From NCBI GenBank assembly GCA_902554765.1, contig CACDPY010000002.1, positions 1 to 64,000 on the forward strand: a stretch of 64,000 bases of DNA, given 5' to 3'. The DNA comes from an uncultured Pelagibacteraceae bacterium. GTDB taxonomy: Bacteria > Pseudomonadota > Alphaproteobacteria > Pelagibacterales > Pelagibacteraceae. Position numbers and translations under genes: made by a program. The notes beneath the pieces were generated by a model. It did no database searches. It was not told the origin of the DNA and was given only the letters and a program-made list of their open reading frames with translations. Below, piece after piece: positions 56,949 to 64,000 of this stretch. The stretch's first letter is position 1; each line of letters begins with the position of its first letter.

Positions 56949-57357
56949 TGTCGTCTTCTATATCCTCAAACTCACCTTCAATAAAATCATTTTTTTTTGT
57001 ATTCTTATTTTTAAATTTTGATGAAATTTTTCCAAAAATTAGTTTTCTTGTAATAGGAAATATAATTAAAAAACCTAAAACATCGGTCGCAAACCCCGGA
57101 ATTATTAGCAGTAAAGCACCAAAAGTGATAGCAGCCCCAGAAATTATTTCATAAGCTGGTATTTCGTTTCTTACCATTTGTGAAAAGCCTGATTTTAAAG
57201 TATTTAGTCCTTCATACCTAGCATAAATGATACCTGTTATTGCCGTAATAAAAATTAACGAGATGGTATTAAAGGCACCAATCTGTGCTCCTATCTTAAT
57301 AAATAAATAAATTTCTATTATCGGGACTAAAATAATTGATAAAATTAGTGTGTTCAT
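56938..57357 (-). CDS. fxsA: FxsA-family membrane protein
   Basis: The 139-residue protein has several hydrophobic segments in the first 100 residues and the family features VPIIEIYLFIKIGAQIGAFN, ITGIIYARYEGL and LLIIPGFATDVLGFLIIFP, with an acidic/basic cytoplasmic tail. FxsA is a conserved inner-membrane protein; in E. coli overproduction relieves phage T7 exclusion, but the normal role is not settled. It overlaps secB by 11 bp. Confidence 0.9.
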   Translation of the reverse strand: MNTLILSIILVPIIEIYLFIKIGAQIGAFNTISLIFITAITGIIYARYEGLNTLKSGFSQMVRNEIPAYEIISGAAITFGALLLIIPGFATDVLGFLIIFPITRKLIFGKISSKFKNKNTKKNDFIEGEFEDIEDDNER

Positions 57358-57414
57358 TTGTCTTTAATGTAATTGTTGGTTGAAATTAATCAACAGAGTA
57401 ATTACTATTATCTT

Positions 57415-58011
57415 ATGAACTATAGTTTTGAGTATATAGATATAATACTACTAGCAATGATTGCTGGCTTCATTTTTTTAAGATTAAGAGGAATATTGGG
57501 AAAACGAACAGGGTTTGAAGGCAAACCACCATCTCAATTCCAAGAAGTTTTAAAAAATGTTAATTTAGATCAGGGTATAAAAAAGTCGGAAAATTTTGAC
57601 GAAGAAGCAAAAAAAGAATTTTTAAATGGAGCTAAAATTGCATACGAAACAATAATCACAGACTTTAGTGATAATGATAATAAGCTAACGACTAGTAAAC
57701 CACTTTTAAGCAAAAAAATTTATGACCAATTTAATCAAGCTCTCTTGGAAAGAAATAAACGAGGACATTTTGCTGAAATAACATTTATTGGATTAAACTC
57801 GATAAATATTAAAGAGCATAAAAAAGTTAACAGTTTTTTACAAGTTACTGTGGATTTTGTTGCTGAGGTAATAACATGCATAAGAGATAAAGAAAAAAAA
57901 ATAATATCAGGAGATCCTGAGAAAATTAAAAAAATTTATGATACCTGGGTATTTTCAAGAGATATAAGATCAAGCAATCCTAACTGGCAATTAGTTGATA
58001 CTCTTACATAA
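57415..58011 (+). CDS. Tim44/TimA-like domain protein
   Basis: The 198-residue protein starts with one membrane helix (YIDIILLAMIAGFIFLRLRG) followed by a Tim44 domain (about 60-195) with FLNGAKIAYETIITDFS, PLLSKKIYDQF and YDTWVFSRDIRSSNPNWQLV. This is the alphaproteobacterial relative of mitochondrial Tim44; Caulobacter TimA is the model, with an unclear role at the inner membrane. I chose the ATG at 57415, because it places the membrane helix at the N-terminus, rather than the TTG at 57373. It is divergent from fxsA. Confidence 0.88.
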   Translation: MNYSFEYIDIILLAMIAGFIFLRLRGILGKRTGFEGKPPSQFQEVLKNVNLDQGIKKSENFDEEAKKEFLNGAKIAYETIITDFSDNDNKLTTSKPLLSKKIYDQFNQALLERNKRGHFAEITFIGLNSINIKEHKKVNSFLQVTVDFVAEVITCIRDKEKKIISGDPEKIKKIYDTWVFSRDIRSSNPNWQLVDTLT

Positions 58012-58425
58012 TTGATAAAAAAAATATCAGATAAAGATAAAAAAGATTGGGAAAATTTTCTAAATAATAATGAAGATTTGCCTAACAAAGATGATTTAAA
58101 TTTTAAAAAAAAAGTTAAGAGAGAAAAATTAATTGATCTACATGGCAAAACTCTTGAAGAGGCAAACAGATATATTTATGATTTAATTCAAGATTCTTAT
58201 GATAAAAATATCCAAAAGTTAATAATAATTACTGGCAAAGGAATTCACTCTAATAATAAAAAAGATCCGTATAAATCAATTGAATATGGAATCCTAAAAC
58301 ATTCAGTGCCTGATTTTATTAAAAAAGAGGGTGATTTGATGAAATTAATAAATAAAATTGAAGACGCCAATATAGAGGATGGTGGTAGTGGTGCTTTTTA
58401 TGTTTATCTTAAAAAAAAGATTTAA
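58012..58425 (+). CDS. Smr-domain protein
   Basis: The 137-residue protein begins with TTG immediately after the stop of the Tim44-like gene (TAATTG). The C-terminal Smr domain shows LIDLHGKTLEEANRYIYDLI, IITGKGIHSN and a GGSGAFYVYLKKK end. Smr domains can nick branched DNA or cleave RNA. Pairing of the Tim44-like and Smr genes is common in alphaproteobacteria. The TTG start is favoured because ISDKDKKDWENFL matches the usual N-terminus of this family. Confidence 0.85.
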   Translation: MIKKISDKDKKDWENFLNNNEDLPNKDDLNFKKKVKREKLIDLHGKTLEEANRYIYDLIQDSYDKNIQKLIIITGKGIHSNNKKDPYKSIEYGILKHSVPDFIKKEGDLMKLINKIEDANIEDGGSGAFYVYLKKKI

Positions 58426-58444
58426 AAAAAATATAGTTTCTTGT

Positions 58445-59818
58445 TTATAAAATAAATTTTGAAAGATCTGTATCTTTAACCAAGTTATCTAAATTTTTGT
58501 TAATATAATCTTTATTAATAATTATTTTTTCACCAGCACGATCAGTTGCCGTGAAACTTATTTCATCAAGAATTTTTTCAATAATTGTGTGTAATCTTCT
58601 TGCACCAATATTTTCTACAGTAGCGTTGACTTCTGATGCTACGTTTGCAATTGTATCTATTCCATCGTCAGAAAACTCAAGACTTACATTTTCAGTTTCT
58701 AGAAGTGCAACATATTGTTTTATTAAACTGAAATCTGGTTCTTTTAAAATTCTCTTAAAATCATCACTTGTTAAGGCTTCTAACTCGACTCTAATTGGCA
58801 ATCTTCCTTGTAACTCAGGGAGTAAATCTGATGGTTTAGCAAGTTGAAAAGCTCCAGAAGCAATAAATAAAATATGGTCAGTTTTTATTGGACCGTATTT
58901 TGTATTAACAGTTGTACCTTCAATTAAAGGTAACAAGTCTCTTTGAACTCCTTCTCTCGATACATCTCCCCCAACTCTATCTGTTCTTCCAGAAATTTTA
59001 TCTATTTCATCTAAAAAAATTATTCCATTATTCTCTGTCGATATTTTTGCAGCCTTAATAATTTTATCCTGTTCAATTAATTTGTCAGATTCATCATTAA
59101 TTAAAATTTCATGAGACTCTTTAACAGACATTTTCTTTTTTTTTTCTTTCGAACCCATCGACTTGCCCAACATTTCACCAATGTTTATCATTCCGACATT
59201 AGCACCTGGCATTCCTGGAATTTCAAAAGATGTGTTATTTCCTCCAACGTCACTTACTGCAATTTCAATTTCATTATCATCAAGGTCACCATTTCTTAGT
59301 CTTTTTCGAAAACTTTCTCTAGTTGCTAAACTGGCTTTTTTACCCACTAAAGCATCTAATACTTTTTCTTCTGCAAGCTTTTGTGCTTGAGCATATACCT
59401 CTTTTCTTTTTTTGACTTTTTCCATTGAGATTGCAATTTCGACTAAATCTCTTACGATCTGCTCAACATCTCTTCCTACATAGCCAACTTCAGTGAATCT
59501 AGTGGCTTCTACTTTTACAAATGGTGCTTCTGCTAGTTTTGATAATCTTCTTGATATTTCTGTTTTACCTACACCTGTTGGTCCAATCATTAAAATATTT
59601 TTCGGCAAAACTTCATTTTTCATTTCACCCTTTAGAGCTTGTCTTCTCCATCTATTTCTAAGAGCTACAGCAACAGCTTTTTTTGCTTTATTCTGTCCAA
59701 CTACAAATCTGTCTAATTCTGAAACTATTTCTCTAGGTGATAACGAACTTACTAAAGACTCATTTTTCTCATCCCCTTTGTTTTTTGGCTTAAGAGTTGT
59801 TACATTTGATTTTTCCAT
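58445..59818 (-). CDS. hslU: HslU ATPase subunit of the HslVU protease
   Basis: HslU is the hexameric AAA+ unfoldase of the HslVU protease. The 457-residue product has [20 protein letters not shown], Walker [17 protein letters not shown], Walker [12 protein letters not shown], the intermediate I domain (about 120-245) and the C-terminal sensor region [13 protein letters not shown]. It is slightly longer than E. coli HslU (443). It shares one base with hslV. Confidence 0.96.
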   Translation of the reverse strand: MEKSNVTTLKPKNKGDEKNESLVSSLSPREIVSELDRFVVGQNKAKKAVAVALRNRWRRQALKGEMKNEVLPKNILMIGPTGVGKTEISRRLSKLAEAPFVKVEATRFTEVGYVGRDVEQIVRDLVEIAISMEKVKKRKEVYAQAQKLAEEKVLDALVGKKASLATRESFRKRLRNGDLDDNEIEIAVSDVGGNNTSFEIPGMPGANVGMINIGEMLGKSMGSKEKKKKMSVKESHEILINDESDKLIEQDKIIKAAKISTENNGIIFLDEIDKISGRTDRVGGDVSREGVQRDLLPLIEGTTVNTKYGPIKTDHILFIASGAFQLAKPSDLLPELQGRLPIRVELEALTSDDFKRILKEPDFSLIKQYVALLETENVSLEFSDDGIDTIANVASEVNATVENIGARRLHTIIEKILDEISFTATDRAGEKIIINKDYINKNLDNLVKDTDLSKFIL

Positions 59819-60333
59819 TATATTTTCTCAACTTTAATATTATTGTTTGTAAAAACACAAATTTCAGAAGCAACTTCAATTGATTTTTTTGCAACCTCTT
59901 CAGCGCTCATGTCTGTATCCATTAAAACTTTTCCTGCTGCTAAAGCATAATTTCCTCCAGAACCTATTCCAATTACATCACCCTCAGGTTCTAAAACATC
60001 ACCAGTCCCAGAAATAATATAGCTATTATCTTTATCACCTATTGCCATTAATGCTTCAAGTCTTCTTAGATATTTATCTGTTCTCCAGTCTTTCGCTAAC
60101 TCTACAGCAGCTCTAGATAAGTTTCCCGCATGCTTTTCTATTTTGGCCTCTAATCTTTCGAAAAGAGTTAATGCATCAGCTGTTGAGCCAGCAAAGCCTG
60201 CTACAACATCTCTTTTTTCAATTTTTCTGACTTTTGAAGCAGTACTTTTTACAACGGTATTTCCCATACTTACTTGTCCGTCACCTGCCACTACGACTTC
60301 ATTATTTTTTCTAACTAATACTATTGTTGTCAT
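59818..60333 (-). CDS. hslV: HslV peptidase subunit of the HslVU protease
   Basis: HslV is the proteasome-like threonine peptidase. The 171-residue product begins [20 protein letters not shown]; removal of Met exposes the catalytic Thr, which fixes the start at 60333. [20 protein letters not shown] and [13 protein letters not shown] are the other hallmarks. No Shine-Dalgarno sequence precedes the ATG, and the heat-shock-type -10 ends just upstream, so the mRNA may be leaderless. Confidence 0.96.
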   Translation of the reverse strand: MTTIVLVRKNNEVVVAGDGQVSMGNTVVKSTASKVRKIEKRDVVAGFAGSTADALTLFERLEAKIEKHAGNLSRAAVELAKDWRTDKYLRRLEALMAIGDKDNSYIISGTGDVLEPEGDVIGIGSGGNYALAAGKVLMDTDMSAEEVAKKSIEVASEICVFTNNNIKVEKI

Positions 60334-60339
60334 GGCTTA

Positions 60340-60368
60340 TAAATGGATATTAAATTTAATAGTTCAAG
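60340..60368 (-). promoter_or_regulatory. Heat-shock-type promoter candidate for hslV-hslU
   Basis: On the minus strand CTTGAAC (60368-60362) is followed after 14 bases by TCCATTTA (60347-60340), matching the E. coli sigma32 -10 form CCCATnTA at 7 of 8 positions. The hslV ATG begins 6 bases after the -10, so transcription would start at or next to the ATG. The fit to the alphaproteobacterial form is less exact than at dnaK. Confidence 0.45.
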
Positions 60369-60424
60369 CCCAGGTTTAGTATTATTGCCATATTTGAATA
60401 ATATATGTATACCTATTTTTAATT

Positions 60425-61015
60425 ATGAAGCGTAAAGGCAAAATTAGTAGAAAAACAAAAGAGACAAGTATTAGTGTCGATTTAAACATTGATGGTAACG
60501 GTAAATACAAAATTGACACGGGAATAGGTTTTCTAAATCACATGCTCGAACAATTATCAAAGCATTCATCTATAGACATGAATATTAAAGCAAAGGGTGA
60601 CACTCATATAGATCTTCATCATACTACTGAGGACACAGGTATTGCAATTGGTGAAGCTTTAAAAAAAGCATCTAAAAAATTTATAGGGATTAGAAGATAT
60701 GCTCATGCAATGATACCAATGGATGAAACCTTAACAAGAGTTGCTATTGATGTATCAAACAGGCCCTATTTGATTTGGAAAGTTAATCTTAAAGTTGAAA
60801 AGCTTGGAGAGATGGATACAGAATTATTTAAAGAATGGTTTCAAGCATTTTCACAAGCAGCTGGAATTACTCTACACATTGAAAATATTTATGGTGATAA
60901 TAGTCACCACATTATCGAGTCTTGTTTTAAAGGATTAGCAAGATCTTTAAGAACTGCTTTGGAAATGGACCCTAGGAATAAAAAATCAATTCCTTCGACT
61001 AAAGGTTCTTTATAA
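60425..61015 (+). CDS. hisB: imidazoleglycerol-phosphate dehydratase
   Basis: HisB dehydrates imidazole-glycerol phosphate in histidine synthesis. The 196-residue monofunctional enzyme starts [20 protein letters not shown] and has the metal-site histidines in [46 protein letters not shown] and [17 protein letters not shown]. It opens the hisB-hisH-hisA-hisF operon and is divergent from hslV across 91 bp. Confidence 0.97.
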   Translation: MKRKGKISRKTKETSISVDLNIDGNGKYKIDTGIGFLNHMLEQLSKHSSIDMNIKAKGDTHIDLHHTTEDTGIAIGEALKKASKKFIGIRRYAHAMIPMDETLTRVAIDVSNRPYLIWKVNLKVEKLGEMDTELFKEWFQAFSQAAGITLHIENIYGDNSHHIIESCFKGLARSLRTALEMDPRNKKSIPSTKGSL

Positions 61016-61020
61016 GTTTA

Positions 61021-61647
61021 ATGAACGTTACAATTGTTGATTATAATTCGGGCAACATAAGCTCCGTAATAAACTCCTTTAAAGAAGTTGCTAAAGATAA
61101 AGTAAATATCAAAGTCACTTCAGATTTTAATAAGATTAAATCAAGTGATAAAGTAGTTTTGCCAGGGCAGGGCTCATTTAAAAGTTGTGTAGATGCTTTA
61201 AATAAAATTAATGGGCTTTCAGATGCATTAAATGAATTTGCAATTATAAATAAAAAACCTTTACTTGGAATTTGCGTCGGCTTACAAATGTTTTCTGATA
61301 TTGGATATGAAGAAACTGAAACTAAAGGTTTAGGATGGATTTCAGGTAAAGTTTTAAAAATAAATAATCAAAATGGAAAATACAAACTTCCTCATATTGG
61401 TTGGAACCAAATTAATATTGTTAAAGAAAGTAAAATTTTTCAAAATATAGAAAATAATTCTCACATGTATTTTGTTCATAGCTATGAATTTATTCCAAAA
61501 GATAAAAATGTTATTTCAGCTACAACAGATTATTCCTCAAATATTGTTTGCTCTGTTGAAAAAGAAAATATTTTTGGTACACAATTTCACCCTGAAAAAA
61601 GTGATAAGATTGGCCTAAAAATAATCAATAACTTTATAAATTTATAA
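61021..61647 (+). CDS. hisH: imidazole glycerol phosphate synthase, glutaminase subunit HisH
   Basis: HisH supplies ammonia from glutamine to HisF. The 208-residue class I amidotransferase has the nucleophile Cys in PLLGICVGLQMFSD, VLPGQGSFKSC near the oxyanion region and the His/Glu pair in FGTQFHPEKSDK. It is 5 bp after hisB and directly before hisA. Confidence 0.96.
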   Translation: MNVTIVDYNSGNISSVINSFKEVAKDKVNIKVTSDFNKIKSSDKVVLPGQGSFKSCVDALNKINGLSDALNEFAIINKKPLLGICVGLQMFSDIGYEETETKGLGWISGKVLKINNQNGKYKLPHIGWNQINIVKESKIFQNIENNSHMYFVHSYEFIPKDKNVISATTDYSSNIVCSVEKENIFGTQFHPEKSDKIGLKIINNFINL

Positions 61648-62364
61648 ATGAAAATATTTCCTGCAATAGATATTAAAGATAAAAAGTGTGTAAGATTAGT
61701 AAAAGGAGATTTTGATAATAAAACTGAGTATGAAATATCTCCAATTGAACAAGCAGGGGAATATAAAGATTATGGTTTTAAAAATTTACATATTGTAGAT
61801 TTAGATGGAGCTCTTACCGGTGAAACAGTGAATCTAGATATTATTAAAAACATAGTAAGTAAATTTGATCTTAAAGTCGAGATTGGTGGCGGCATTAGAA
61901 GTCTCGATAGTATTCAAAAATATATTGATTTTGGTGTTGAGAAAGTAATTCTAGGAAGTGCAGCTATCAGAGATCAAAATTTTTTAAAAGAAGCATGTAA
62001 AAAATTTCCAGATAAAATTGCTTTAGGTTTAGATGCTAAAGATGGGTATTTGTCAGTATCTGGATGGAAAGAAAAATCAAATCAAATGACACTGGATTAT
62101 TTGAAAAAAGTAAATGATTATGGTGTTAGTAGACTGATTTTTACTGATATAAATAGAGATGGTATGAAACAAAGCCCAAATTTTGATGAAACAATTAAAG
62201 TTGCTGATATGTCGAACTGTCCAGTGATCATATCTGGTGGGGTTTCATCGTTAGATGACATTAAGCAAGCAAAGAATTTAAAGAATGTCGAAGGTATAAT
62301 AGTTGGTAAAGCAATTTATGATGGTGATATAAAATTAAAAGAATTGGTAAAAGAAGATGCTTAA
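61648..62364 (+). CDS. hisA: ProFAR isomerase HisA
   Basis: HisA performs the Amadori isomerisation of ProFAR to PRFAR. The 238-residue TIM barrel has the catalytic Asp in [18 protein letters not shown], the phosphate loops [13 protein letters not shown] and [14 protein letters not shown], and [13 protein letters not shown] with the second Asp. Its end overlaps hisF by 8 bp. Confidence 0.96.
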   Translation: MKIFPAIDIKDKKCVRLVKGDFDNKTEYEISPIEQAGEYKDYGFKNLHIVDLDGALTGETVNLDIIKNIVSKFDLKVEIGGGIRSLDSIQKYIDFGVEKVILGSAAIRDQNFLKEACKKFPDKIALGLDAKDGYLSVSGWKEKSNQMTLDYLKKVNDYGVSRLIFTDINRDGMKQSPNFDETIKVADMSNCPVIISGGVSSLDDIKQAKNLKNVEGIIVGKAIYDGDIKLKELVKEDA

Positions 62365-63115
62365 AAATAGAATAATTCCTTGTTTAGATGTTAAAAATGG
62401 TCGTGTTGTTAAAGGGATAAACTTTGTTGATCTTAAAGATGCAGGTGATCCCGTCGAACAAGCAAAAATTTATAGTGATGGTGGAGCGGATGAAATTTGT
62501 TTCTTAGATATTACGGCATCTAATGAAAATAGAGATATTATCTTCGAAGTTATAGAAAAAACTTCAAAAAAATGTTTTGTACCCTTAACTGTAGGCGGTG
62601 GAATTAGAAGTGTGGAAGATATCAATAAATTACTTAACTGCGGCGCCGACAAGGTTTCGATAAATACTGCAGCTGTTGAAAATTCGAAAGTTGTTATTGA
62701 TAGTTCAAAAAAGTTTGGGTCCCAATGTATTGTTGTTGCAATAGATGCAAAAAAGATTGGAGATAAATGGGAAGTATTCACTCACGGAGGAAGAAATAAT
62801 AGTGGTATTGATGCGTTGAAATACGCTAAGGAAATGGAAGAAAACGGAGCTGGAGAGTTATTGGTTACATCAATGGATAGAGATGGAACACAGGTTGGTT
62901 ATGACATTGAGTTAATGTCAAAAATTTCATCTCAAGTTAATATTCCAGTGATAGCCTCTGGAGGAGTTGGCAATTTAGACCATTTGGTAGAGGGTGTTAA
63001 ATTAGGAAAGGCAAGTGCTGTTTTAGCAGCTTCAATATTCCATTATGGAAAACATTCGATAAGAGAAGCAAAAGAATATCTTCATTCCCAAGGAGTACTA
63101 GTTAGACTTGGTTAA
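62357..63115 (+). CDS. hisF: imidazole glycerol phosphate synthase, cyclase subunit HisF
   Basis: HisF makes imidazole-glycerol phosphate and AICAR from PRFAR and ammonia from HisH. The 252-residue TIM barrel has the catalytic Asp in [49 protein letters not shown] (second Asp) and [14 protein letters not shown]. It is followed 7 bp later by a sulfotransferase gene instead of directly by hisE. Confidence 0.97.
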   Translation: MLKNRIIPCLDVKNGRVVKGINFVDLKDAGDPVEQAKIYSDGGADEICFLDITASNENRDIIFEVIEKTSKKCFVPLTVGGGIRSVEDINKLLNCGADKVSINTAAVENSKVVIDSSKKFGSQCIVVAIDAKKIGDKWEVFTHGGRNNSGIDALKYAKEMEENGAGELLVTSMDRDGTQVGYDIELMSKISSQVNIPVIASGGVGNLDHLVEGVKLGKASAVLAASIFHYGKHSIREAKEYLHSQGVLVRLG

Positions 63116-63122
63116 AATTTAA

Positions 63123-63923
63123 ATGATTTTTTTTAAACAAAAAATAATATTTATACATATACCGAGATGTGGTGGTACATTTATTGAACAAAATTTATGG
63201 AAAAAAGAATTCGGCAATTACTTTTCCTTTGATAATAATGATGAAAAACATTTGCTACAAGGTTTTGTAGATAAATATTGTAATAAATTCCAAAGCGATG
63301 GTTTACAACACTTAACAGCAGAAAATATAGAGAAAATTTACTCAAATGAAATGAAATCATTTTACAAATTCTCATTTGTAAGAAATCCTTTTTCAAGAGT
63401 AGCAAGTGCTTATTGTGAAATCATGAAATATAGAAAAGATTTAAGAGATTTTTTAGTAATCTATAAAGATAGTTCATTTAAAAATTTTTTAAAATTAATA
63501 AAAAAAAATAATCATACACATTGGATGCCGATGGTAAATTTTTTTTCAAAAGATAAAATAGATTTTTTAGGAAGATTTGAAAATTTTGAGAGAGATTTAC
63601 TAACAATTAAAAAAAATAAAGATATAAATTTTTCTAGTCAAAATTTTAAAAATAGCCATAAGTTTTCAGATAATTATAATTATCTTAAGTTTTATGAAGA
63701 CAAAGAAAACATTGAAATTGTAGAAGATATTTATCAAGATGATTTTAAATCTTTTGATTATAATTTCGAGTCCTTTGAAAATTTTGAAAAGAGTAAAAAT
63801 ACAAAAAATTCCATTGAGCCTAATATAAAGTTAGATAAAAAAGAGGTTAAATTTAAAAGATTTTTGAAAAGATATATAAAAAAAAAATTATATATGTCCC
63901 TAAATAATGATAAATTTAATTGA
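63123..63923 (+). CDS. sulfotransferase family 2-type protein
   Basis: The 266-residue protein has the PAPS 5'-phosphosulfate loop IIFIHIPRCGGTFIEQNLW and the 3'-phosphate motif SFVRNPFSRVASAYCEIMKY, then GRFENFERDL. The overall layout resembles the Sulfotransfer_2 (carbohydrate sulfotransferase-like) group. The last 45 residues are Lys-rich. The acceptor is unknown; a surface glycan or glycolipid is plausible. It lies 7 bp after hisF and before hisE, splitting the his operon. Confidence 0.8.
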   Translation: MIFFKQKIIFIHIPRCGGTFIEQNLWKKEFGNYFSFDNNDEKHLLQGFVDKYCNKFQSDGLQHLTAENIEKIYSNEMKSFYKFSFVRNPFSRVASAYCEIMKYRKDLRDFLVIYKDSSFKNFLKLIKKNNHTHWMPMVNFFSKDKIDFLGRFENFERDLLTIKKNKDINFSSQNFKNSHKFSDNYNYLKFYEDKENIEIVEDIYQDDFKSFDYNFESFENFEKSKNTKNSIEPNIKLDKKEVKFKRFLKRYIKKKLYMSLNNDKFN

Positions 63924-63941
63924 TAACAAGTGAATGAAATT

Positions 63942-64000
63942 ATGAAAATTCTTGAGGATTTGATTTTAACGATTAGAAATAGAAAAAATTCTTCATCAAA
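63942..64000 (+). CDS. hisE: phosphoribosyl-ATP pyrophosphatase HisE (partial, 5' end only)
   Basis: The window ends 19 codons into this gene. The visible peptide MKILEDLILTIRNRKNSSS matches the HisE start (LExLxxTIxxRK...SSS). hisE normally follows hisF in alphaproteobacteria. An in-frame GTG at 63930 is an alternative start. Confidence 0.7.
   Translation, partial: MKILEDLILTIRNRKNSSS

Noticed and set aside
1-64000. CRISPR arrays, tRNA or rRNA genes, insertion sequences, prophage
   Set aside because: Gaps between genes are too short for most of these, and no repeat array, cloverleaf pattern, transposase or integrase was recognised.

Overview
The window looks like chromosomal core sequence from a SAR11-type alphaproteobacterium (Pelagibacterales). 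The evidence is very AT-rich DNA, gene spacers that are almost all under 100 bp (the longest is about 280 bp), many 1-11 bp gene overlaps, single-copy housekeeping genes, and gene orders found in Caulobacter and Rickettsia. I saw no tRNA, rRNA, CRISPR array, insertion sequence or prophage.

Layout. 1-2744: start of an Irr-like Fur-family regulator, divergent from fabA-fabB-fabI (unsaturated fatty acid synthesis). 2746-3513: a lone methyltransferase. 3555-16487: a long minus-strand information-processing block, tsaB-fur-miaB-phoH-ybeY-lnt-metK followed by nusA-infB-rbfA-rpsO-pnp, with a promoter plus hairpin/T-tract leader just ahead of nusA. 16441-27246: envelope and metabolic genes (polysaccharide deacetylase, Bax-like hydrolase, nfuA, trpS, murJ, maeB, BON lipoprotein, rsmI, LppC-like binding protein, rdgB). 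27283-33583: grpE-dnaK-dnaJ, a small membrane protein, dapB, nth and a PfkB-family kinase broken at an A8 tract. 33580-35940: a tiny ArfA-like ribosome-rescue gene, an orphan winged-helix regulator, an L,D-transpeptidase, PipY/YggS and a ThiE/TenI-like protein. 35971-37008: a major porin with a strong Shine-Dalgarno sequence and a strong terminator. 37179-41754: DUF3576 lipoprotein, leuS, lptE, holA.

41744-60333 is the replication-origin neighbourhood: parB-parA-rsmG-mnmG-mnmE, rho, hemJ-hemH-hemE, then a 281-bp non-coding gap, then ppsR-maf-aroE-coaE-dnaQ, secB, fxsA, a Tim44-domain protein, an Smr protein and hslVU. The hemE/ppsR gap is where oriC lies in Caulobacter and Rickettsia. It holds a DnaA-box match and three 11-bp phased repeats, genes point away from it on both sides, and a near-perfect parS lies inside rsmG about 9 kb away. 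60425-64000: hisB-hisH-hisA-hisF, a sulfotransferase, and the start of hisE.

The most interesting points are the candidate oriC with parS, the unlisted ArfA-like gene, the nusA attenuator-like leader, a 47-bp head-to-head overlap of tsaB with a secreted deacetylase, tandem palindromes ahead of mnmG, heat-shock-type promoters at dnaK and hslV, and the kinase frameshift.
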